NCBI GenBank assembly: GCA_030690415.1
Contig: JAUYGZ010000003.1
Span: forward strand, 62,001 to 126,000
DNA length: 64,000 bases
Direction: 5' to 3'
DNA from: a bacterium
GTDB taxonomy: Bacteria; Patescibacteriota; Gracilibacteria; JAUYGZ01
The position numbers were made by a program, and so were the translations under genes. Shown piece by piece: positions 15,564 through 24,260 of this stretch. Numbering within the stretch: position 1 is the stretch's first letter; each line of letters begins with the position of its first letter. Under the pieces are notes generated by a model. It searched no databases. It was not told the origin of the DNA and saw only the letters and a list, made by a program, of their open reading frames with translations.

Positions 15564-15948
15564 ATGGGATCAGTTGTTTCACAGCCATTCGGATGAGTAT
15601 CATATCCTCTTGTGAGATTTTGCCTACCTTCCTCCTGAGACGCTTGGCATCGAAAAGTCTCAATTGGGAGAGAATTGCATAGCTTTCACGGCCTTTATAA
15701 CACAAGCTATAGTGCTTACTGCTCTGTTTTTTTCGCGATGTCATGGGAATTCCCCAAAACATATTCCGGTTAAACTTACGGAGTACCAAAACCGGTCGCT
15801 CAAAATCCGAATGCTTTCCATCCTGCTCTCTTCCGACATTTGAACCAATAGAGCAGTACCAGATTTGCCTCTCATAAAAATAAATAGCCCGATCGCTGGA
15901 TTGAATTTCAGTCTTCTTACGATGCCATTCTGAGTAGTCTTTATTCAT
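15562..15948 (-). CDS. PemK/MazF-family toxin (solitary)
   Basis: A 128-residue endoribonuclease-type toxin. RQIWYCSIGSNVGREQDG at residues 28-45 and FERPVLVLRKFNRNMFWGIPMTS are the characteristic opening strands of MazF/PemK, and ILSQLRLFDAKRL with KVGKIS closes the fold. Members cleave mRNA at short sequence motifs. No MazE-type antitoxin is next to it on either side. A palindrome overlaps its likely promoter, so a trans-acting regulator or autorepression is possible. The gene ends in the T-run of an opposing terminator. It sits in an RNA-rich gap with other toxin remnants. Confidence 0.85.
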   Translation of the reverse strand: MNKDYSEWHRKKTEIQSSDRAIYFYERQIWYCSIGSNVGREQDGKHSDFERPVLVLRKFNRNMFWGIPMTSRKKQSSKHYSLCYKGRESYAILSQLRLFDAKRLRRKVGKISQEDMILIRMAVKQLIP

Positions 15949-15976
15949 CTTTTACGGAGGTATCCATCACCATAAA

Positions 15977-15993
15977 TACAGTATCACACTGTA
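15977..15993 (-). promoter_or_regulatory. Inverted repeat overlapping the mazF promoter region
   Basis: TACAGT-ATCAC-ACTGTA is a perfect six-base inverted repeat with a five-base centre, lying 28-45 bases upstream of the mazF start codon. On the minus strand a TTGTAC -35-like box overlaps its edge. Placement fits an operator for a repressor; the binder is unknown. Confidence 0.4.
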
Positions 15994-16072
15994 CAAAAAA
16001 ACATAAAGAAAAAACACCTTCACCGCTTCGGAGTGGGTTTCCTCCTGAAAAAGGGGCTAGGGGTTCACATAA

Positions 16073-16186
16073 AAACCCCTCCTACTGGAGGGGTTTCTCG
16101 GAGTATCCTTTTCGGCTCAAGATTTGAAAGAAACGTGAGTCGAGGAGTCGTCCGATAAGAACAAAGTGACTAGCTCTTTGTTTTTG
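16073..16186 (+). other. Block B: hairpin AAACCCCTCC-TACT-GGAGGGGTTT with downstream terminator
   Basis: A perfect ten-base-pair hairpin with the same TACT loop as block A, followed by about 60 non-coding bases and AACAAAG-N9-CTTTGTT plus T-rich sequence (16160-16186), a credible plus-strand terminator. The stretch 15994-16072 before it holds only the motif AAGGGGCTAGGG, which is also present at 15083. Nothing here codes for protein. Confidence 0.45.
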
Positions 16187-16556
16187 TATTTATTGCGTTT
16201 TGCTGGGGTAGTTTAGGTCTTACCCGGACCGTTACCTTCTCAGGGTTGTTCTAAGGCGAACGCGCGAGAGAAAGGCCATTGGGGTGTTTGGGCTCTCCTG
16301 AGTCGTCCCTTGAGGATTCAAGGGCAGGGGAACCGCTCGCAAAAGCAAAGAAGGAAAGGGGAGAAGATCAATACAAGATTAATCCGCTTCTCATGCCTCC
16401 TCCTTCCTTCTTCGCTTTTTCGATCATGTCAAGGTGCTAGCCCCCGAGGGGGAGACAGAGCGATGAGCAGAAGTGTCATCGCCCTGTCCGCTGTCCGTAC
16501 CGGTAAGAGTACGAACGTTTTTTGTTTTTTGCCCGATGAATCAGGCTTTTATTTTT
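16187..16556 (+). ncRNA. Large structured non-coding RNA candidate
   Basis: About 370 bases without a credible ORF but with consecutive helices: CCCTTGA-GGAT-TCAAGGG (about 16311-16328); a long imperfect stem from GCAAAGAAGGAAAGGGGAG to CTCCTCCTTCCTTCTTCGC (about 16340-16420) with inner AGAAG/CTTCT; CCCC-CGAG-GGGG near 16442; ACAG(N)GCGATGA paired with TCATCGC(N)CTGT (about 16454-16490); CGTAC/GTACG near 16497-16514; then a terminator. It does not show the conserved boxes of RNase P RNA, tmRNA or SRP RNA. It lies between mazF and gyrA. The 5' end is not defined; I saw no clear promoter. Confidence 0.5.
16531..16556 (+). terminator. Intrinsic terminator ending the structured RNA
   Basis: GCCCGAT-GA-ATCAGGC (one mismatch) followed by TTTTATTTTT. 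The T-tract is on the right, so it stops plus-strand transcription, not gyrA, which comes from the other side. Confidence 0.7.
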
Positions 16557-16648
16557 GGAAGTCGTGAAAATCAAGACTTCAGAAAAGAATACTCCATGAA
16601 ATGAGTATGTGCAAACAAGAGATATGGACAAAAGAGGGGAATATTGTC

Positions 16649-19294
16649 TTACACCACCATCTTCTCCATGAGCTCAGCTACTTCAGATTTCACCTCATTC
16701 ATCCCTTTCTCGAGCTCTTTCGTCAGGTGGGGGATGAGTGAAACAGAAGCCACGTAGTCTCCGGAGCTCATCTTCATGAGTCGGACTCCCTGGGTCGCGC
16801 GGCCCTGCTCAGGGACTTCTTCGAGATCCATCCGGATGGTTTGTCCCTGCTTTGAGATCATGATGAGGTCCATTTGTCGTCCGGGATTGATGACCTTTCC
16901 CGAGACCAGTTTCCCCGTTTTAGCATTGATGCTTGCCGTTTTAACTCCGCTTCCTCCACGACTTTGTAGGCGGTATTCCTTCACCGCGGTACATTTTCCG
17001 ACCCCATTTTCCATCACCACCATGAGGCGGTCCTTCGATTCATCATGGACAATGCTCATGTCGACGACTTTGGAATCCTTCTTCAGTCGGATTCCCCGAA
17101 CACCTTGAGCGGAACGTCCCATGGGACGGACTTCCGTCTGCTGGAATCGGATCCCCATACCACTCGCGGTGACCAACATGACCTGATCATTGAAGTTGAT
17201 TCGGCGGACCCAGTTCAGCTCATCACCCGGAGAAAGTTTGATGGCGATCATCCCGCTTTTTCTCACGTTATCAAAATCTGCCAGAGAGGTTTTTTTGACT
17301 GTTCCTGCGGTGGTTGCCATAATCAAAAATTCGTTCACCTTGGGTTTCCCAATGATTTTCATCATGGTCATGACTCGCTCCTGTGGGTGCAGATTGAGCA
17401 AATTCACGATCGCCGTACCCCGGGCGGTCTTACTGGCCATGGGGATCTCGTGGACGGGAAGGCTAAAAACTCTTCCTTCATTCGTAAAGTAGAGGACGAC
17501 ATCATGGTTCCGGGCAAACATCAGCTCAATAATCTCATCTTCATCCTTGGTCTTGCTTCCAATGATGCCTTTCCCGCCCCGTCGCTGAGCCTTGAAGCTG
17601 GCGGGCTCCAGACGCTTAATGTAGTTCTGCTTGGACAGGGCCAGGATCATGGGTAGATTGGGGATCGTGTCCAATGAAGAGAAACGTCCCACCTGGTTCG
17701 CGTTCACCTCGGTTCGGCGATCATCTCCAAAGCGTTCCCGAATATCGACCATCTCATCCTTGATCACATCCATAATAAGCTTATCGTTGGCCAAAAGGGC
17801 CTTGAGGTCCGTGATGAGCTGACGCTTTTCTTTCAGTTCGTCTTCAATTCGCTTTCGTTCCAGTCCGGCCAGTGTCTGTAAGCGCATATCCAAAATAGCG
17901 TTTGCCTGAAGCTCGCTAAAGCTCCATTTTTTCATCAGGTTCGCCCGAGCATCATCACGGTCTTGAGAAGCCTTGATGACCTTGATGATCTCATCGATAT
18001 GATCCAAGGCCTTTTTCAGTCCTTCCAGGATATGAGCCCTGGCTTCCGCAATCTTGAGATCATATTGCGCTCTACGAATAACAACTTCCTTTCGGTGGGT
18101 CACAAAATGTTGAATGCAGGACTTCAGATTGAGCAGCTGGGGCTGGAGACCATCCACCAGAGCAATCATATTCATATTAAATTTTGTCTGGAGCTGGGTG
18201 TACTTGAAGAGCTGATTCAAAACCTTTTTCGGAAAGGCGTCTTTTTTCAGTTCGATCACGATACGGACTGCCTCCTTTCGTCCGGACTCATCCCGAAGAT
18301 CACTGATCCCCTGGATCTTCTTATCCCTGACCAGCTCGGCGATCTTCATGATGAGATTCGACTTGTTCACCTGATAGGGGATTTCGCTTACGATAATGCG
18401 AACCCGACCAGTTTTCATTTCTTCCAGATTTGTCTTAGCTCTCACCACGATACCCCCACGCCCCGTGGCGTACATGGTCTTGATGGCCTCACGATCATAT
18501 ATGATACCTCCGGTAGGGAAGTCCGGGCCCTGAATAAACTGCATAAGATCATCTAGATTTGCATCCGGATGGTCGATGAGGTGTACCGTCCCATCCACGA
18601 TTTCCCGAAGGTTGTGGGGAGGGATATTTGTTGCCATACCGACAGCGATTCCCAGCGTTCCATTCAGGAGGAGCTGAGGCACTTTCGAAGGTAGCACAAT
18701 CGGCTCGAAATGGTTTCCATCGTAATTGGGCCTAAAATTGACGGTTTCCTTATGGATGTCATCCAGCATTACATCGGCAATCTTGGTCAATTTTGCTTCG
18801 GTATAACGATGAGCGGCAGCGCTATCACCATCGATGCTTCCGAAGTTTCCCTGTCCATCCACGAGGGGATAGCGCATCGAAAAGTCCTGAGCCAGGCGGA
18901 CCATGGTTTCGTAAACGGCAGAGTCCCCATGAGGGTGGTATTTTCCCAAAACTTCTCCGACGACCGTGGCCGATTTCTTGTATTTCGCGCCTGAACTCAA
19001 TCCGGTGTCATGCATGGCGTACAGGATACGCCTGTGCACTGGTTTCAGACCATCTCTCACATCGGGAAGAGCCCGGCTGACGATAACGCTCATGGCGTAG
19101 GTCAGGTAGCTTTCTTCCATTTCAGTACGAATAGCGCGGGGAGTGACCGTCCCACCTGATCCAACGATAGCTTCTTCCACCTGATCCTGGTCTTCCGGGG
19201 TCATCTCAGCTTCATTCTGATCAGCTTCCTTTTTCAGAGATTTTTTAGCCTTTGGCTTGGAATCCTTATCATCCTTCTTCTTTTTGGGGGGCAT
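16649..19294 (-). CDS. gyrA: DNA gyrase subunit A
   Basis: An 881-residue type IIA topoisomerase subunit that breaks and rejoins DNA during supercoiling. The first 40 residues are a Lys/Asp/Glu-rich extension not usual for GyrA. The breakage-reunion domain then starts ([26 protein letters not shown]), with the catalytic tyrosine at about position 164 in AAAHRYTEA. The GyrA box QRRGGKG is present at the start of the C-terminal beta-pinwheel, which argues for gyrase rather than ParC. The ordinary helical coiled segment ([13 protein letters not shown]) lies between. gyrB is not in the window. Downstream on the minus strand ATACTC-N8-GAGTAT near 16589 could serve as its terminator. Confidence 0.97.
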   Translation of the reverse strand: MPPKKKKDDKDSKPKAKKSLKKEADQNEAEMTPEDQDQVEEAIVGSGGTVTPRAIRTEMEESYLTYAMSVIVSRALPDVRDGLKPVHRRILYAMHDTGLSSGAKYKKSATVVGEVLGKYHPHGDSAVYETMVRLAQDFSMRYPLVDGQGNFGSIDGDSAAAHRYTEAKLTKIADVMLDDIHKETVNFRPNYDGNHFEPIVLPSKVPQLLLNGTLGIAVGMATNIPPHNLREIVDGTVHLIDHPDANLDDLMQFIQGPDFPTGGIIYDREAIKTMYATGRGGIVVRAKTNLEEMKTGRVRIIVSEIPYQVNKSNLIMKIAELVRDKKIQGISDLRDESGRKEAVRIVIELKKDAFPKKVLNQLFKYTQLQTKFNMNMIALVDGLQPQLLNLKSCIQHFVTHRKEVVIRRAQYDLKIAEARAHILEGLKKALDHIDEIIKVIKASQDRDDARANLMKKWSFSELQANAILDMRLQTLAGLERKRIEDELKEKRQLITDLKALLANDKLIMDVIKDEMVDIRERFGDDRRTEVNANQVGRFSSLDTIPNLPMILALSKQNYIKRLEPASFKAQRRGGKGIIGSKTKDEDEIIELMFARNHDVVLYFTNEGRVFSLPVHEIPMASKTARGTAIVNLLNLHPQERVMTMMKIIGKPKVNEFLIMATTAGTVKKTSLADFDNVRKSGMIAIKLSPGDELNWVRRINFNDQVMLVTASGMGIRFQQTEVRPMGRSAQGVRGIRLKKDSKVVDMSIVHDESKDRLMVVMENGVGKCTAVKEYRLQSRGGSGVKTASINAKTGKLVSGKVINPGRQMDLIMISKQGQTIRMDLEEVPEQGRATQGVRLMKMSSGDYVASVSLIPHLTKELEKGMNEVKSEVAELMEKMVV

Positions 19295-19390
19295 GGGGAG
19301 AAATACAAAAATTCAGCAGAGGAACACTATCACAGTGCTCTCTTTTGATCCACCCGATTCCATGGTATTTTTTCGGTATATACCCCACCG

Positions 19391-20611
19391 ATGCTCAAAA
19401 AACTCTTCATCTTCGCTCTTTTCCTCACGGCTCTCTGGTATGTGGTTTCCAGCAATCCCAACCAGCCTTTTCAGGCCTCGGTTCTGCAAAACAAAGCTCC
19501 GGAAATCCATTTTTGGGGTATTTATGATCTTCCTGATATCTACAATCCCATCATTGATGCTTTCCAAAAGCAGCACCCCAGGGTAAAGATCTTCTACAAA
19601 CAGTTTCCCAATACCGAAGAATACCATCAGGTGCTCTTGGCACAGCTCGAAAAAGGCAGAGGGCCGGATATTTTTCTCTTCTCTGACCAAAATAAAGATC
19701 AGTATTGGCCCTATCTGACCCCTACGACCGCTGAGCTCAGTGAAGGGTTCACGCCCATCGCGAAGCGGGATTTTATCTCCAATCGGTTGCTCTACGCCCT
19801 GCCGTACTGGGTGGATAGCCTTATGCTCTACTACAACAAGCGATATTATCCCGAAGGAGTCCCCACACAGTGGTACGATCTGGCAGAACTCAGTCGAACG
19901 CTCAGTACCGGCGGGATTGCCATGGGACGTTTTGACAACCTCAAATCAGGCTGGGATATTCTGAAAACCCTTTTTCTTCAAAAAGATATAAAACTGGAAG
20001 GCAAACCTGAAAACAGTCTTTACGACACTCTTGAGTTCTTTACCCGGTTTGCGTACCCCATCGACCGCTACTTCAACTGGAACGAGAAGCTCAGCAAAGA
20101 CTATCCCGATCTGGAGATCGACAGTTTCGTGAGGAAAAAAGTAGCGGCCATCGCGGGGTACCCGTCTTTGTACTACCACCTCCTTCTCAAGATCGACCAA
20201 CTGGAAGCTCAGGGAATGACCCGAATAAAAAAGGAAGATATCGGCGTGTCGACTTTTCCTCAGTTCGATCCGGAAAATCCTGATTATCTCGCCAAATACA
20301 TGGCTATAGGAGTCTCCATGGCTTCCGAAAACACCACTCTCTCATGGGAGTTTATTCGGGCATTGACCAGTGAAAACAACTCGGCATACTACCAGCAGGT
20401 TACTGGAAGGACTCCGGGCAGGATTCTTCCGGTTCACGATGAAGAGAGCGAAATGACACGGGTACAAAAGGAGCAATTGATCAACAGTTCAACGCTACAA
20501 ATCAAGCCGGAAGCGGTTAAGATTATAGAGGATATTGTGAAGAGGGGCGTGTTGGATAAGAGGGTGCTTCTGGAAATACTGAATGTTGAGAATTTGAACC
20601 CTAAACCCTAA
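19391..20611 (+). CDS. Extracellular solute-binding protein, family 1
   Basis: A 406-residue exported binding protein. It opens with an uncleaved-looking or lipoprotein-less hydrophobic segment (MLKKLFIFALFLTALWYVVSS) and continues with the SBP_bac_1 pattern: IHFWGIYDLPDIYNPIIDAFQKQHP, GPDIFLFSDQ, ALPYWVDSLMLYYNKRYY and the late EFIRALTSENN. The family binds sugars or oligosaccharides for ABC uptake. No ABC permease or ATPase gene is next to it, so it either serves a remote transporter or works as a surface receptor. The final codons (NLNPKP) are read from a CCCTAAA tandem repeat, so the true end has probably shifted into the spacer. Confidence 0.82.
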   Translation: MLKKLFIFALFLTALWYVVSSNPNQPFQASVLQNKAPEIHFWGIYDLPDIYNPIIDAFQKQHPRVKIFYKQFPNTEEYHQVLLAQLEKGRGPDIFLFSDQNKDQYWPYLTPTTAELSEGFTPIAKRDFISNRLLYALPYWVDSLMLYYNKRYYPEGVPTQWYDLAELSRTLSTGGIAMGRFDNLKSGWDILKTLFLQKDIKLEGKPENSLYDTLEFFTRFAYPIDRYFNWNEKLSKDYPDLEIDSFVRKKVAAIAGYPSLYYHLLLKIDQLEAQGMTRIKKEDIGVSTFPQFDPENPDYLAKYMAIGVSMASENTTLSWEFIRALTSENNSAYYQQVTGRTPGRILPVHDEESEMTRVQKEQLINSSTLQIKPEAVKIIEDIVKRGVLDKRVLLEILNVENLNPKP

Positions 20612-20640
20612 ACCCTAAACCCTAAACCCTAAACCCTAAA
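20599..20640 (+). repeat. (CCCTAAA)6 tandem repeat before ychF
   Basis: Six perfect seven-base units followed by CCCTCAACT and then the ychF ATG at 20650. The repeat begins inside the last codons of the upstream gene. It is the clearest member of a set of pyrimidine-rich tandem spacers seen directly ahead of start codons in this window. Confidence 0.95.
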
Positions 20641-20649
20641 CCCTCAACT

Positions 20650-21747
20650 ATGTCATTGCAAATCGGCATCGTCGGCCTCCCCAACGTGGGGAAATCAACT
20701 CTCTTCAACGCTTTAACCAAGTCAAAAGGCGCGGAAATGGCAAATTATCCTTTTTGCACGATTGAGCCTAATGTGGGAATCGTCGAGGTCCCGGATCACC
20801 GGTTGGACGAATTATCCAGAGTGGTCCATCCGGAAAAAGTCATCCCTGCTATTATCGAGTTTGTCGATATCGCCGGACTGGTAAAGGGTGCCGCGTCAGG
20901 GGAGGGGTTGGGAAACAAATTTCTTTCTCATATTCGAGAATGTGACGCTATTCTTCAGGTCGTTCGGGTCTTTGAAGACAAAGATATTCAACACGTCAAC
21001 GACAACGTCATAGATCCCAAAAGTGATGTCGAAGTGATCAACACCGAGCTTATCCTGGCCGACCTTGAGACCATTCAAAAACGGCTTGGAGAACTGGAAA
21101 AAAAGGCGAGGTCTCAGGACAAGGAGGCCGCGGTGAAGCGTGATCTGGTTCAACGAGTGCAGACATGGATTGAGCAAGAGAACCTGGTCATTGATATGAT
21201 ATTAAAGCCTGAAGAGAGAGCGCTCATCAAAGACCTGCACTTGCTGACCAACAAACCCTTCATGTACGCGGTGAACATGAGTGAAGGAGACATTGGGAAA
21301 GCAGATGTCCAGCAGCTTCGTCAAACACTGGGGGTTGGGCCTTCCGCCAAAATTATTCCCGTCTCCGCTCGAGTCGAACAAGAGCTCAACGATTTAAGTC
21401 CGGACGAAGCTCAGGTTTTTCTTGAAGATTTAGGACTCAAGGAGAGCACTTTGAACGCCCTGATTCGAGAAGGTTTCGAACTTCTCGGTCTCCAGACTTA
21501 CTTCACCGCGGGAGTTAAAGAAGTGCGGGCCTGGACGATCCACAAGGGGTGGACAGCACCCAAAGCGGCGGGGGTCATTCACACGGACTTCGAAAAGGGA
21601 TTTATTAGGGCGGAAATCTGCGCCTGGCAGGATTTCGTCGCCCTGGGTGGTGAATCCAAGTGTCGCGACGTGGGAAAGCTTCGTTCTGAAGGGAAGGAGT
21701 ATGTCATGAGGGACGGGGACGTGGTGCATTTCTTATTCAACAACTGA
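20650..21747 (+). CDS. ychF: Ribosome-binding ATPase YchF (OLA1/Obg-like)
   Basis: A 365-residue P-loop NTPase. Residues 9-17 are GLPNVGKST; the switch/G3 region reads IEFVDIAGLVKGAASGEGLGN, a YchF hallmark; NMSEGD stands in place of the usual NKxD, which is why the family prefers ATP. A coiled-coil insert (about 130-200) and the C-terminal TGS domain (TYFTAGVKEVRAWTI ... GDVVHFLFNN) complete the fold. Length is exactly typical. It ends overlapping the converging ComEC-like gene by 15 bases. Family members bind ribosomes and take part in stress responses. Confidence 0.96.
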   Translation: MSLQIGIVGLPNVGKSTLFNALTKSKGAEMANYPFCTIEPNVGIVEVPDHRLDELSRVVHPEKVIPAIIEFVDIAGLVKGAASGEGLGNKFLSHIRECDAILQVVRVFEDKDIQHVNDNVIDPKSDVEVINTELILADLETIQKRLGELEKKARSQDKEAAVKRDLVQRVQTWIEQENLVIDMILKPEERALIKDLHLLTNKPFMYAVNMSEGDIGKADVQQLRQTLGVGPSAKIIPVSARVEQELNDLSPDEAQVFLEDLGLKESTLNALIREGFELLGLQTYFTAGVKEVRAWTIHKGWTAPKAAGVIHTDFEKGFIRAEICAWQDFVALGGESKCRDVGKLRSEGKEYVMRDGDVVHFLFNN

Positions 21748-22590
21748 CCATTCCTGGCCATTGGAGCTGAGCGTGATGGTCCCCAAATCTTTCGTATTGA
21801 TCCAGGGAGTTGCCATCTGATCAAAGCGGAGTACCGTTTCGAGGTGAGGGTGATTGAACTGATTATCTCGACCCGATGTGATGACGATCTGTTCAGCCAG
21901 GATCGCATCCAGGAGTGGCTGGGTGTTGCTGGTTATCGAACCATGATGGCCTGCTTTGTAGACATCGGCTGTCAGGTCGAAGTCCGTCATGAGCAATTCG
22001 TGTTCCGTATCTTCTTCAATGTCCCCTCCGAGGAACATCGTGCTCTCCCCATAGATGAGCTTGAAGACAATCGAAGTATCGTTCACATTGTCCACTTCCC
22101 TCATGGCCACGGAATGAACAGGGTAGAGCATGTCCAGGTAGACCCCTGTATCGATCCGCCAATCCATGCTGGGATCTACGAGTATCACTTCCGGCGCGTT
22201 GTTCTCCAAAAGTCGCAAAAAAGTCTGATAGAGCGCTGAGCCGTGCATAACGCCGGTCATCATCACACGATCAACCTGGTATCGTTGAAGCACTTCCACC
22301 AGACCCTCCAGATGGTCCAGATCAGGGTGCGTGAGCAGCATGAGGTCAATCTTCTTCAGCCAAAAGCCCGTCTCCTCTCCGAGGCGCTCGAGAATCGTAG
22401 TCCCCGGTCCGCCGTCAATGAGAACGGTTCGCCCATTCGGCGTTGTAATAAGGATGCTGTCGCCCTGGCCGATATCGAGAAATTTCACGCTGAGGTTCGA
22501 GGGCAATGCCCAGACATGGTTGGCGTAGAAACAGAAGAGCAGTCCGACGAGAACTGGCAAATAATAAAAATTTTGACTGTTATCACCCAT
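21733..22590 (-). CDS. ComEC-type metallo-beta-lactamase domain protein (stand-alone, secreted)
   Basis: A 285-residue protein with an N-terminal signal or anchor (YYLPVLVGLLFCFYANHVWA) followed by the MBL domain seen at the C-terminus of ComEC DNA-uptake channels: VKFLDIGQGDSILITTPNGRTVLIDGG, then LLTHPDLDHLEGL (HxDxDH variant), FLGGDIEEDTEHELL and VYKAGHHGS. The channel part of ComEC is missing, as in many small secreted hydrolases of this group. An extracytoplasmic nuclease role is plausible but not shown. It is the last gene of the radA minus-strand unit and overlaps the ychF end. Confidence 0.85.
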   Translation of the reverse strand: MGDNSQNFYYLPVLVGLLFCFYANHVWALPSNLSVKFLDIGQGDSILITTPNGRTVLIDGGPGTTILERLGEETGFWLKKIDLMLLTHPDLDHLEGLVEVLQRYQVDRVMMTGVMHGSALYQTFLRLLENNAPEVILVDPSMDWRIDTGVYLDMLYPVHSVAMREVDNVNDTSIVFKLIYGESTMFLGGDIEEDTEHELLMTDFDLTADVYKAGHHGSITSNTQPLLDAILAEQIVITSGRDNQFNHPHLETVLRFDQMATPWINTKDLGTITLSSNGQEWSVVE

Positions 22591-22593
22591 TGT

Positions 22594-22815
22594 TCATGGA
22601 TACATTTCTTTAAGAATGCGTTCCCAATTATGTTGACCACTCAAAGTATAATATGGTCCACAATATTTTGCTTGCCAATAAAAAATTCTACCCGCTTCTT
22701 CGTTCGCATCAGGGGCATCTGAGTTTGGAATCCTATTGCATTCCATAGAATAAGAAAATGTGCACAGCACAAGACCAACAATAATAAGTGATGTGAAAAT
22801 TATTTTCATATTCAT
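22594..22815 (-). CDS. Small secreted protein, possible immunity partner
   Basis: A 73-residue protein with an N-terminal signal-like segment (KIIFTSLIIVGLVLCTFSYS) and a short mature part with two further cysteines (MECNRI and KYCGPYY). No family is recognised. Its start overlaps the stop of the larger DUF6973-like gene by four bases, so the two are co-translated. By analogy with polymorphic toxin loci a small gene right behind a toxin-like gene may encode immunity; that is only an inference. The LVLC segment could also be a lipobox. Confidence 0.5.
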   Translation of the reverse strand: MNMKIIFTSLIIVGLVLCTFSYSMECNRIPNSDAPDANEEAGRIFYWQAKYCGPYYTLSGQHNWERILKEMYP

Positions 22816-24257
22816 AAAAACTTTTTATACTCTGTATAGAGAATGTCCTGATGCTGATCTAGAACCTCAGATGGAGATCGAATGATATTCTCCTCGAAAA
22901 GAGCCTCTTCGAAAAGCTCTTCAGGGCTCCTGTCAGGATATTGGGTAGCATACTCACGGCCTTGTTTGTTATTCCACATGTCCATGATCGAGGATCGGGA
23001 AAATTCTTTTTTATTCTGAGCATAAGCCCAAAACAGTTCATGATTTGTAGTGATAATCTCTGCATTCTTCCTGTCAAATTTTCGGGTTAGGAGGACATTC
23101 CAAACAAAATGACGGAATGCATCGACTTCATTTTCAAGCCACAAAGGGTGTCTAACTCCTTTATCATCGACTCTGTAGAACCCTTTTTGATATGCATATT
23201 GAGTGGCTGCTTCTCTTGCCTGATGCATAATATTCCGAAGCTGATAAGCATTAATTTGAAGAACTGCAGGAAGATTAGCCAATTCTGCCAAACGAGACTG
23301 AATTGTATCAAGGTTGCCGTTCTGGGTATATTTCGAGCCAGCTTCAATTTCGACTTTTACCCGTATGAGCTCAGGAGTTTCGTCATACCAGAGCTCAACT
23401 GAAGAATCTCGATCCTGAAAGAGAAAATCTTCTCCAGAAATCATCAGTGATTCTCGTTGTCCTTTTAACTGGTCCCCTGAAAAAAAGAAGTGCTTGTACT
23501 TAAAAGACGTCGGTGCCAGGGGATTCATGATGATCTGTCCATTCGCGTATACTTTAATATTATCACCATCTGAGCTTCCTTTCTGAGCAGAGCTTTCACA
23601 GAGAGCAGTGATATCAATTAACTTTACCCGAAAAGGAGCGGTATTAAATGAACTCTGAAACACGAAACTTTTCCAGGGGATCCCGCCACGATCAGTTGTG
23701 ATACCAGGAGCTTTTTCTCCAAAATCAAAAATCGCATCTGCTATAGCATTACCCTTTTGATCCAGTTGGAAGAGTTCAATTTCTTTTATAATAGGTTTTC
23801 CGTCAGCTTTAAAAGAAAGAATATGCTTTCCCTTAGTCAGCTGCACAAAAAGAAAAACCGTCTTATTGCCACCTTTCAAGCTTGCTCCATCCCACGCCGC
23901 TGCTGTCCCAAACCCATGCCATGATACTTTTTCTTCATGAACTTCAGCTTTACCAAATTCAAATCCATCTAAAAGAACTCTTAAGTCGTCATCATCTCCC
24001 GTTTTATTCTGTTCTCCATTTTGAGCTGATGCCCTTATCTTGATGACATAAATAGCATCAGCTGTAATCTCAATGGAAGTATCCGCTTTCTTCCAATGGT
24101 AAAGATTGCCACCAGGTGCAGAGGGGAATTTAATCTTTCGGAAAATGGATTTCACATCAGGCTTAAAAAAATATAAAAAATTATATCCGTACCAGAGGAA
24201 GAAAGTCAATACGCCAGGAGCAAGGAAAAAGGAAAAGGGAGTAACTGCTTGCCACAC
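22812..24257 (-). CDS. Anchored protein with C-terminal DUF6973-like domain
   Basis: A 481-residue protein. One transmembrane helix (about residues 8-31) is followed by beta-rich domains (about 45-320, including DLRVLLDGFEFGKAEVHE and KHILSFKADGKPIIKEIELF) resembling carbohydrate-binding jelly rolls. The last 110 residues read NEVDAFRHFVWNVLLTRKF, TTNHELFWA and SSIMDMWNNKQGREY, which I associate with the DUF6973 domain found at the C-termini of large exported bacterial proteins. Conserved His, Glu and Asp residues there suggest an enzyme, perhaps a hydrolase. It lies 3 bases after radA and is coupled to the small secreted gene. Toxin activity is a hypothesis. Confidence 0.6.
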   Translation of the reverse strand: MWQAVTPFSFFLAPGVLTFFLWYGYNFLYFFKPDVKSIFRKIKFPSAPGGNLYHWKKADTSIEITADAIYVIKIRASAQNGEQNKTGDDDDLRVLLDGFEFGKAEVHEEKVSWHGFGTAAAWDGASLKGGNKTVFLFVQLTKGKHILSFKADGKPIIKEIELFQLDQKGNAIADAIFDFGEKAPGITTDRGGIPWKSFVFQSSFNTAPFRVKLIDITALCESSAQKGSSDGDNIKVYANGQIIMNPLAPTSFKYKHFFFSGDQLKGQRESLMISGEDFLFQDRDSSVELWYDETPELIRVKVEIEAGSKYTQNGNLDTIQSRLAELANLPAVLQINAYQLRNIMHQAREAATQYAYQKGFYRVDDKGVRHPLWLENEVDAFRHFVWNVLLTRKFDRKNAEIITTNHELFWAYAQNKKEFSRSSIMDMWNNKQGREYATQYPDRSPEELFEEALFEENIIRSPSEVLDQHQDILYTEYKKFL

Positions 24258-24260
24258 CCT

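Noticed and set aside
16187-16556. RNase P RNA, tmRNA or SRP RNA
   Set aside because: I looked on both strands for GGAAAGTCC/ACAGAA, for a tag reading frame with a tRNA-like end, and for the SRP GGAAGG-type loop; none was found. This is by eye only.
20599-20640. CCCTAAA array read as a telomere
   Set aside because: The unit equals the plant-type telomere repeat, but it is only six units long, internal, and sits between two bacterial genes; it fits the local class of tandem spacers.
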